Translations under genes and position numbers: made by a program
The notes under the pieces: model-generated
The model's database searches: none
What the model was told of the DNA's origin: nothing
The model's input: the letters and a program-made list of their open reading frames with translations, nothing else
Shown: positions 16,489 through 22,251 of the stretch, piece after piece
Layout of the letters: each line of letters opens with the position of its first letter
Position numbering within the stretch: position 1 is the stretch's first letter
Assembly (NCBI GenBank): GCA_965250195.1
Contig: OZ252295.1
Coordinates: 1,674,001-1,738,000, forward strand
Direction of reading: 5' to 3'
Length of the DNA stretch: 64,000 nt
From: CAUZIR01 sp965250195
GTDB taxonomy: Bacteria; Chloroflexota; Dehalococcoidia; Lucifugimonadales; UBA2962

Positions 16489-16770
16489 TCGGTGGTTGAA
16501 CGGTTCCCTGGGGTTGACGTGGGGCGGACAACGGTCTCACAGCCTACGAGAGGCTATGGCACGCGATTGCTCAGAGCGGTTGACCTGTTGACCTTGTTTC
16601 CGGGGAAGAACGCCCCTCCCCCTCCCCCGCGTCGAGAGAAAGGGATGGGGCTGGCTAGTAGCCTTATTGGCTTACTGCCTTGTTGCCTAAGTTGGCCTTC
16701 ATGTAGGCGGTTTCTAGCCCGGTTGCTGTCTATGTAGCGGTCAAACCGGAAATCAGGGGCGCGGACAGAA
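16489..16770. other. Non-coding stretch, no gene seen
   Basis: It contains a polypyrimidine run (cccctccccctccccc, near 16612) and no convincing coding frame. It lies between repeat R2 and the tRNA-Ile terminator. Confidence 0.4.
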
Positions 16771-16794
16771 ACGGCTCGCCGAGTGGCGAGCCGT
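16771..16794 (-). terminator. Terminator downstream of tRNA-Ile
   Basis: A 10-bp stem (ACGGCTCGCC / GGCGAGCCGT) with a 4-nt loop, followed on the minus strand by TTTCTGT, sits about 20 nt after the tRNA 3' end. Confidence 0.65.
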
Positions 16795-16813
16795 CTATCG
16801 GCGGGGAGAGGGG

Positions 16814-16890
16814 TGGTGGGCCAACCTGGACTCGAACCAGGGACCTCAGTCTTATCAGGACTGCGCTCTAACCGGCTGAGCTATTGGCCC
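16814..16890 (-). tRNA. tRNA-Ile (GAT)
   Basis: The minus strand folds as a standard cloverleaf: acceptor GGGCCAA/TTGGCCC, D-arm AGCTCAGCCGGTTAGAGC, anticodon stem CAGTC/GACTG with loop CTGATAA (anticodon GAT), T-arm CTGG-TTCGAGT-CCAG. Discriminator A is followed by an encoded CCA (16816-16814). Confidence 0.95.
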
Positions 16891-17074
16891 GGCGAGCGGG
16901 TCACCGCGATGTGGCCCGGAAAACGAGTATATCGACGGCCGCTGAAGGGTGTCAACGCGATGCCACGGCTGCCCGGCACGGAGCCTAACGGTCCAGGTTA
17001 ACTGGAGGGGTGTTGAGGGCCTTACGGAGCCGCTGGTAAGATTCGCTGGCGACCCCAGCGAGTCGTCCGGGTGG

Positions 17075-17149
17075 GCGGGTGTAACTCAGTGGTAGAGTAT
17101 CTGCTTCCCAAGCAGAAGGTCGTGGGTTCGAATCCCATCACCCGCTCCA
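17075..17149 (+). tRNA. tRNA-Gly (CCC), target of island integration
   Basis: Cloverleaf with acceptor GCGGGTG/CACCCGC, anticodon stem TCTGC/GCAGA with loop TTCCCAA (anticodon CCC), T-loop TTCGAAT, discriminator T and encoded CCA. Its 3' part from 17105 onward is repeated exactly at 26413-26460, so it is the attachment site of the 9.3-kb element that follows. The complete tRNA is kept on the left side. Confidence 0.95.
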
Positions 17150-17328
17150 ACATAGACTGCTTCCTGGGTTCTGAGGTCGTTTTCATTCGGACCCAAAGTG
17201 TTAACAGCGTTAACAAGAGTGTCGTATCTCTCCTTCAAGTCCGCCCGCCAGGGCCGCTTCCCGTTCACCATGTAACTGAGGTACGCGGGGGATATTCCGG
17301 GTATCTTGGCTTCGGTTCTGAGGGACAT
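17086..17328 (-). CDS. HTH segment at the left end; candidate N-terminal piece of the split integrase
   Basis: The frame is open from upstream, but ATG 17328 is preferred because it lies 4 nt after the stop of the RAMA gene. The product starts MSLRTEAKIPGISPAYLSYM and continues NGKRPWRADLKERYDTLV, an XRE/Cro-type HTH (GISPAYLSYMVNGKRP). It then reads through the att core antisense to the tRNA (GAGDGIRTHDLLLGK) and stops at 17086. Across an excised junction the same frame would run on into the integrase at 26411 without a stop. In the integrated state it is an 80-aa protein. tRNA-antisense frames are commonly open, so readthrough of the core is not itself evidence. Confidence 0.6.
   Translation of the reverse strand: MSLRTEAKIPGISPAYLSYMVNGKRPWRADLKERYDTLVNAVNTLGPNENDLRTQEAVYVGAGDGIRTHDLLLGKQILYH
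17105..17152 (+). repeat. attL, 48-bp direct repeat within tRNA-Gly
   Basis: From TTCCCAAGCAGAAGG to CGCTCCAACA, identical to 26413-26460. It covers the anticodon loop through CCA plus three further bases. Confidence 0.95.
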
Positions 17329-17332
17329 AGTT

Positions 17333-17800
17333 CTAGCTTCTGCTGCCGATTGCCTTGCCCAGTGGGGAGTCAGTTCCGCGAAGGTCATCGAGTGGTTTCC
17401 AGTTCCCATCCGGGGCTTCGTACTTCCAAAAGCGCCAGCCATCCTCTCCAGTCCTGTCTGAACCGGTGCGTTGGATCACTGCCACTGCGGCTTTGGATGG
17501 TGACGAGAAGCTACGCCCATCCCAGACGAGACTTCCGTCCTTGACGACCGCCAAGTACTCCTTGCCCTTGTAGACGGCCCTCAATTCTGTCCCGTGAGGG
17601 ATGCTGCCTCCATGAGCAAACAAAGCCGACCCAACGAGGCTGCCGTTTCCGACTTCATTTCGGCGGCCCCTTGAGCCCTTGGCGCGTTGGTCACCGGCGG
17701 CCATCAGGCGTTTGATCACGTCTTCGGGAGTCTTGTCCTCAAACGGGACGGCGAGCTTCTGCAACTTGGCAAAGGTGTCGTCGGACACTTCGATCCGCAC
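17333..17800 (-). CDS. RHH-like N-terminus plus RAMA-type domain protein
   Basis: A 155-aa protein. Residues 1-40 (IEVSDDTFAKLQKLAVPF, TPEDVIKRLMAAGD) look like a ribbon-helix-helix dimerisation and DNA-binding segment. Residues about 65-150 match the RAMA (restriction adenine methylase associated) fold: GTELRAVYKGKEYLAVVKDG, SFSSPSKAAVAVI, GWRFWKY and W-KPLDDLRG. RAMA domains are thought to recognise DNA, possibly modified bases, and are often found with restriction or mobile elements. GTG 17800 has AGGAGGG just upstream. The next gene on the strand is the HTH segment 4 bp away, suggesting an operon that would lead into the integrase in the circular form. Confidence 0.75.
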   Translation of the reverse strand: MRIEVSDDTFAKLQKLAVPFEDKTPEDVIKRLMAAGDQRAKGSRGRRNEVGNGSLVGSALFAHGGSIPHGTELRAVYKGKEYLAVVKDGSLVWDGRSFSSPSKAAVAVIQRTGSDRTGEDGWRFWKYEAPDGNWKPLDDLRGTDSPLGKAIGSRS

Positions 17801-17839
17801 GGGTACCCTCCTGTTGATGTTCGAGTTAATTTAGAACAT

Positions 17840-18556
17840 CTAGTCAGAGAGCATATCGATGTTATAGAGAGCTATCAAATCAGAGCCGCGCCCCCCCCCA
17901 GGCCGGGAGCCCCGTTTCGTCGCTGTATGGCGGTGTAAACAGGGATCACGAGGGAAGCGTGAGGTAAAGCGGTCCCCGGTTTCGCTCTTTATTGAGTTGA
18001 TTGGGATGCCCCGCGAAATTTTGCGCTTCCAAAACCTCAGTGACCCTCCGTCTGCCCGTGACTCCAACTCGGGCGTGTAGTCCGCCGCCTTGCGGTATGT
18101 TGGCCACCGCATCAGCGCAGGTTCAAAGAAGCTCCAGAACGGAATCATCCTGGTCATGTACTCGGACAAGGTGTCCCACTTCGCGTACAGGAGGTCTCTT
18201 GTGCGAAATCTCTTGGCAGCCCGGAAACTCAACAAATAGGCTGCCCTGTGGACTTTGTTGAATGCCGAGTCGATCACCAGATGACTGAAGTGGGCTAGGA
18301 CGCCAGCTAGCAGGAGCGGATGCCATGCAAATGCGAGTACAACTGAGCCGATGACGATGTACTCCCAGGCGTGAAAGACGCTGAGGAACCGACTGGGGTT
18401 TCTCCTGAAGTACCAGTTGTAGTGGTCAAGCAGGTGGTCAACGTCGTTGAGTGCACCGGCACTCAACGCAACGGGTATGGATAGGGGTTCACCAGTCGCA
18501 GCCCACACCGCTCCACCTATCGCCACCGATACGCCAGTATGAACTACTGGTCCCAT
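17840..18556 (-). CDS. Membrane-bound metal-dependent hydrolase (YdjM/DUF457-like)
   Basis: A 238-aa membrane protein with several hydrophobic segments. HTGVSVAIGGAVWA near the N-terminus, NDVDHLLDHYNW and LAHFSHLVIDSAFNKV carry the His/Asp clusters typical of the LexA-regulated YdjM/DUF457 metal-dependent hydrolases. The C-terminal 40 residues are basic and low in hydrophobics, and they run past a C9 homopolymer (17891-17899), so the true C-terminus could differ if that run is misread. It lies between HU and the RAMA gene on the same strand. Its substrate is unknown. Confidence 0.65.
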   Translation of the reverse strand: MGPVVHTGVSVAIGGAVWAATGEPLSIPVALSAGALNDVDHLLDHYNWYFRRNPSRFLSVFHAWEYIVIGSVVLAFAWHPLLLAGVLAHFSHLVIDSAFNKVHRAAYLLSFRAAKRFRTRDLLYAKWDTLSEYMTRMIPFWSFFEPALMRWPTYRKAADYTPELESRADGGSLRFWKRKISRGIPINSIKSETGDRFTSRFPRDPCLHRHTATKRGSRPGGGRGSDLIALYNIDMLSD

Positions 18557-18646
18557 CCCATGATTCTAGCCTGACGGTTTGACCAAGTCTCAGTCGGCCC
18601 CCCCGGAGCAGGAAAGCAGGATTTCAAGACGCCTGAATGAGAGGGA

Positions 18647-18931
18647 CTACCCCAACTTGAGATTTGTCCCTGGTTTGAAACCGACCCGTTTGTGGGCTGG
18701 AACTGAGATGAGTGAGCCTGCTCGACTCCCACGTATAGACCGCACCATCCTGGCGCTGACCCGCCGGACCTCAAACGAACCGAACCCCGTGAGAACCACC
18801 CGGTCCCCAGCGGAAAGAGCTTCCTGGATGCTGTCAAGAACCGCGTTAAGAGCGGCGGCACCCTGGCCTCTTGACCCATTCAGTTTAGTGGCGACTCGTG
18901 CGGCCATATCACTTTTTCTCAGGGTTGCCAT
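18647..18931 (-). CDS. HU-family DNA-binding protein (copy 2, island-borne)
   Basis: A 94-aa HU protein closely related to the one at 8770. The same RKxxMxARVAxKLxGSRGQG start, GDRVVLTGFGSFEVRRVSAR core and VPAHKRVGFKPGTNL arm are present, with GGAGGTGATG directly before ATG 18931. Carriage of a chromosomal-type HU on the element may help integrase complex assembly or silence cargo. That is inference. Confidence 0.92.
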   Translation of the reverse strand: MATLRKSDMAARVATKLNGSRGQGAAALNAVLDSIQEALSAGDRVVLTGFGSFEVRRVSARMVRSIRGSRAGSLISVPAHKRVGFKPGTNLKLG

Positions 18932-19188
18932 TCATCACCTCCGTCTGAAATCGTGTCCACTTTTCATCCATCGTCCGTAAAGTGATTGGTGCCTCGGCAC
19001 CGTGAAACTCAGTTCAGCCTAGTGAGGATAACAAGAGACGAAATATTGAGCAAAGTTTCATATGTTTTCGAGATTTTAATTGGACTGAGCCAGGTTTGGC
19101 CAGCCGTTGCGCCAAGTCGCCCAAACAGGGGACAACTTGCAAGTGTTTGGCAAATGCACCTATGCTCTATTTAGCAAAGTATAAGAAC

Positions 19189-19347
19189 ATGGTCACCAAA
19201 TTACGCACAACCGAAGAAGTCCGGCGGGAGCTGGGCAAAGTGGATAACCGCCTGGAGGCTTCCCGAGAGCGAATGAGGCGAGAATTTTCGTTCGGTGTCA
19301 TTCGACTAACTGAAGCCGATTTTGCTCTGCTCCCTGACTATGTGTAG
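19189..19347 (+). CDS. Small coiled-coil-like protein interrupted by in-frame amber
   Basis: From ATG 19189 the frame codes a 52-aa charged helical peptide (LRTTEEVRRELGKVDNRLEASRERM ... LTEADFALLPDYV) and stops at TAG 19345-19347. It then continues in frame for 32 more helical codons (AKAEIENLMDELHQSVQVLIG) to TAG 19444-19446. The continuing heptad pattern suggests one protein of about 84 aa with a nonsense mutation. The upstream 250 bp are AT-rich. No family is recognised. Confidence 0.45.
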   Translation: MVTKLRTTEEVRRELGKVDNRLEASRERMRREFSFGVIRLTEADFALLPDYV

Positions 19348-19540
19348 GCAAAAGCTGAAATCGAAAACCTGATGGATGAACTCCATCAATCCGTTCAGGT
19401 ATTAATCGGAGACTCTCCAATGCCTTCCCATCAAGCGATGGGGTAGGAAAACAGCACAGGATTGTTGGACGGCCAATAACTAGTCGCTCAGTGAAGGCCT
19501 CGCACCTGAGAAGGTAGCGGGGCCTCTCTGTTTTCTGGAC

Positions 19541-19578
19541 CAGGAAAGTAGGATTTCAGGATTGTCTAGTGAATGGGT
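19541..19578 (+). repeat. 38-bp exact repeat, copy 1
   Basis: CAGGAAAGTAGGATTTCAGG and the next 18 bases are identical to 20300-20337. A weaker version starts at 18609 (CAGGAAAGCAGGATTTCA). It is followed within 20 bp by the inverted GGTTGAGCCAGGGCGGCC core of the dispersed repeat family. Confidence 0.8.
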
Positions 19579-19694
19579 ATTACTCTCTTGGTGTGGCGGT
19601 TGAGCCAGGGCGGCCGCTAACGGGGGCCGTGCGGGGTTGCGGCCACGTCTTTGGTGAGAAGTTCGTGAGTATCACTCGATACGATTAAGCTGTG

Positions 19695-19931
19695 ATGGTC
19701 AGGCTAATCTGCCCGTTAGTCGTTGTCGCGGCATCTCATCGTCGGTCTTGTCCGGCGTGTGGCACTCACCACGTCCAAAAAACGGTTCGAGCGATGGTTA
19801 ACAGTTTCGCCTGCAACAAGTGTGATTCGAATTTTTCTGGGCTCAAGTTCTTTGGATTTCGACTGGCGTTTACGCGGAGAGTCCAACCGCGCTCACAGCT
19901 ACAAGGTCCCTCAGGCGAACAGAGGCAATAA
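19695..19931 (+). CDS. Possible small zinc-ribbon protein
   Basis: A short frame with two CxxC pairs: SCPACGTHHVQ and FACNKCDSNFSG, spaced about 20 residues apart as in zinc ribbons. The C-terminal part after residue 50 is basic and less convincing. There is no clear ribosome site. It could be a degraded transposase or regulator zinc ribbon. Coding status is uncertain. Confidence 0.35.
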   Translation: MVRLICPLVVVAASHRRSCPACGTHHVQKTVRAMVNSFACNKCDSNFSGLKFFGFRLAFTRRVQPRSQLQGPSGEQRQ

Positions 19932-20042
19932 TCAGCCGGTTGAGCCAGGGCGGCACAATTTAGAGGCGCGTCCCAGCGCTGCCGCCCGAGGCATTTCTAG
20001 CCCCTCGATACAATGGCGGAGATTGTCAAGGGGGACAGACGC

Positions 20043-20222
20043 ATGAGGAAACTTTTAGGCGCGTTCATTTGGACAGGTAAGATGCTCCTTACGGTGGTGT
20101 GGTTCATGGTTGGTTCTCCGCGAGGTGGCCAAAAATACACCGGGGACATCGCTGCCGAATCCTTGACCGGAGTATGGGACCGTGACCGGGGTAAAGGTCG
20201 CCGGTCCAGCCCATGGGTCTGA
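20043..20222 (+). CDS. Possible small membrane protein
   Basis: A 59-aa frame with one hydrophobic helix (LLGAFIWTGKMLLTVVWFMVG) near the N-terminus and a basic tail. AAGGGGG lies about 9 nt before ATG 20043. It sits between two repeat blocks upstream of the cyclase gene. There is no homologue I recognise. Confidence 0.4.
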   Translation: MRKLLGAFIWTGKMLLTVVWFMVGSPRGGQKYTGDIAAESLTGVWDRDRGKGRRSSPWV

Positions 20223-20299
20223 GTCATATCTGGGGATTCTTTTAAGCCCAACTCACGCCCGTAGCCCCGCCGGTTGACCCGGGGCGGCTTGTTCCTGAG

Positions 20300-20337
20300 C
20301 AGGAAAGTAGGATTTCAGGATTGTCTAGTGAATGGGT
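20300..20337 (+). repeat. 38-bp exact repeat, copy 2
   Basis: Identical to 19541-19578. It is preceded by a CCGGTTGACCCGGGGCGGC variant of the repeat core at about 20267-20287. The order of the two blocks is swapped relative to copy 1. Confidence 0.8.
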
Positions 20338-20490
20338 CTCTTGTACGGACTTCCGCAAGTACAACCACCGATCCGCCATAATCTGCCTGATAGTGGATGA
20401 AAAAGCCCCTACCCCGACGAACCTAGTAACCTGACGTAGGCCTAAAGGAGTATATTCCTTTTTAGTACTTCTGAATGAGGTATAGCCGTT

Positions 20491-21288
20491 TTGAGTAAGA
20501 CCCCCGCACCCCGTCGAAAAAAAACCTCAAGGGCTACTCCTGGTGAGGCCGATCTTCTGAGTGAATTTGAGCCTGTGTCGACTACTCACCCGTGGGCGAT
20601 TACGGTGATTTTCGACCTTCAGGGTTTTAGTAGGTTCTTTGCTCAACCCGACGCTCAACCCTTTGTTCCAAAATTCTTGAACATCGGCAACCGAGCTGTA
20701 CGTACGAAAATCCAGGGCGGTCCGAGGTTCTGGGTCGACGACGAACTCAAGAAAGTTCTCCCAGATATTCACGAAGACGACGACAGTATGGGGTTGGATC
20801 CAATCCATGAGAAATTCCTCGGCGATGGCTCTCTCATGATTTGGACACCCCGTCCTGGCGAGGTGGAGTTCGCTGGCAAGTTTGTTTCGAATATGTCGGT
20901 CGAGCTATGGAATCTCAAAAACCAGTTTGACGCAGTTGTTCGTTACGCCTCGTGGCAGGTGCCGTTGGTCGAAATTCCACAAAAAATCAGATTTGGAATC
21001 GCAGCAGGTCCCGTTTATGGGTTGAAGTCAGTCCAGGGTACCGAGTTCATCGGTTATTCAATCAATTTGGCGAGCCGTCTCCAGGGCTATTGCCCGGACT
21101 TGGGTTTCATCGTCTCGTCCCGATTGGGCCTCACACGCGAACAAGTCGAAAAACATGGCTGGACGAGAGTGAAGGCCCTGAAGCTTAAGAATTTCCCCGA
21201 TGAGGTCGTCTATGTAGACACCGACGAATGGGCTAGTCTCAAACAATCCATCAAAGACGATCTGTTTTCGACCACAGTCGTTCGTTGA
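20491..21288 (+). CDS. Stand-alone class III nucleotide cyclase
   Basis: A 265-aa cytosolic protein consisting of one class III cyclase catalytic domain. The metal-binding Asp pair is D42 in VIFDLQGFSRFF and D112 in EKFLGDGSL. K108 sits at the base-recognition Lys position. GIAAGPVYG and IGYSINLASRLQG supply the transition-state N192 and R196. All core catalytic residues therefore seem present and activity is expected. There is no sensor or membrane domain. It starts at TTG 20491 with GAGG about 10 nt upstream. An inverted repeat AAAGGA..TCCTTT (20444-20461) lies just before it. Stand-alone cyclases on mobile DNA next to membrane proteins recall Pycsar anti-phage systems, but the base specificity cannot be read here. 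Confidence 0.8.
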   Translation: MSKTPAPRRKKTSRATPGEADLLSEFEPVSTTHPWAITVIFDLQGFSRFFAQPDAQPFVPKFLNIGNRAVRTKIQGGPRFWVDDELKKVLPDIHEDDDSMGLDPIHEKFLGDGSLMIWTPRPGEVEFAGKFVSNMSVELWNLKNQFDAVVRYASWQVPLVEIPQKIRFGIAAGPVYGLKSVQGTEFIGYSINLASRLQGYCPDLGFIVSSRLGLTREQVEKHGWTRVKALKLKNFPDEVVYVDTDEWASLKQSIKDDLFSTTVVR

Positions 21289-21512
21289 CTCACCATGCCG
21301 AGACAGAGTGCTACATTGGCGTGAGAAGGCTGTGGTGAGGGGCGAGCGAGCCGGGGCAGCCGCTTGTAGTCGCAATCCACTTCCAGACTAACTGCTGAGT
21401 GCGGTCGGCCTCTGATACTTCCCCAGCACCCCGAAACAAGTAACGCTCCAGCTCATTGAGCTTCGGGTTGGAGCAATCCTCATTTCACCCCCAGTTGCCA
21501 ACGAGAGGCCAA

Positions 21513-21683
21513 CTAGTTGAGCAGCTCCACGGCTCCCCAGATTGCCAATGCCGAAATGGCTCCGGCAAGCGCCATATTCTTCCACTTTCTGGCAGTTCCA
21601 TGTCGTCCAGAGAGACTATTAAGCGCGTTAGCCCCGAATGTGACACCGATGATGATCAGAATTACCGCTCCGGCTGTGCTCAT
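21513..21683 (-). CDS. 56-aa two-helix membrane protein
   Basis: A short frame beginning MSTAGAVILIIIGVTFGANA, then a basic turn (GRHGTARKWK) and a second hydrophobic helix (MALAGAISALAIWGAVELL). This is a clean hairpin membrane protein, convergent with the cyclase gene. The ribosome site is weak (TAGGAT). It may be a partner or a small effector of the cyclase. There is no known family. Confidence 0.5.
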   Translation of the reverse strand: MSTAGAVILIIIGVTFGANALNSLSGRHGTARKWKNMALAGAISALAIWGAVELLN

Positions 21684-21866
21684 GCCGCAATCCTACCGGA
21701 CTCGCACTGGTGAGGACTAGCGAGTTTGGTCGTCTGGGCCCGCGCCGGGGGCCATTCGTACCTAACTAGCTGCCCCGGCGGGTATTTTTTGCCGAATCGG
21801 CTGCGGGGGATGGCCGTCTTTCTCCCCCCACAGAGGCCCCCTAGTTTTCTGTAACCGCGTGGGCAG

Positions 21867-22169
21867 TCAGTCGACGATGGCTGCGGCCAGAAAAAGGCTG
21901 GTCGCTATGAGTGAACCGACCGCCCCAAACAACTTGAGGTAGTAGTCCCTCACATTCCACCCCTCGGGGTCTCGAATTGCCCATCGCCGGAGGTATGCCA
22001 AGGGTCGCGGAACCCAAACTTCGCGTCCCCCACCTGTTGTCCACAACTTGCCATCCGGGCCTATTGAGTGATTCGAGAGGGCGGATTCGACCACGGCCAT
22101 GGAAAGTCCGAACACGGACCCGAGGCCCACGGACAACGCCACTATCTGCATTGATTTCGCTAACTCCAA
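21867..22169 (-). CDS. 100-aa membrane protein with two terminal helices
   Basis: Hydrophobic helices at residues about 8-27 (IVALSVGLGSVFGLSMAVV) and 78-99 (LFGAVGSLIATSLFLAAAIV) flank a soluble loop of 50 residues containing several Trp/Arg. TTG 22169 has GGAGGG 7 nt upstream. It is divergent from the helicase-like gene (82 bp between starts) and near the cyclase. Function unknown. It lacks a recognisable nucleotide-binding domain. Confidence 0.55.
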   Translation of the reverse strand: MELAKSMQIVALSVGLGSVFGLSMAVVESALSNHSIGPDGKLWTTGGGREVWVPRPLAYLRRWAIRDPEGWNVRDYYLKLFGAVGSLIATSLFLAAAIVD

Positions 22170-22251
22170 GGTGACGCCCTCCGGGGTTCTGGATTTTTCC
22201 TATTAGTAGTTACCTTAGTATCTATCCAGAATAATCAAATCGGAGGCGGGA

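Noticed and set aside
17130..17160. Using the open GDGIRTHDLLLGK frame as proof of a protein
   Set aside because: This is a common artefact of translating tRNA antisense. Only the missing integrase start codon together with phase agreement makes the split-integrase case.
17329..17442. N-terminal extension of the HTH segment to 17442
   Set aside because: It overlaps the end of the RAMA gene. ATG 17328 right after that stop fits better.
485..19446. TAG recoding (pyrrolysine or reassigned amber)
   Set aside because: Two amber-split frames exist, but TAG is an ordinary terminator of intact genes here (for example 16319-16321 and 24280-24282), and no suppressor tRNA or pyl genes are seen.
20491..21288. 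Full Pycsar annotation
   Set aside because: The cyclase is convincing but no effector with a cyclic-nucleotide-binding, TIR or known PycTM domain is beside it, so it is kept as a hypothesis only.
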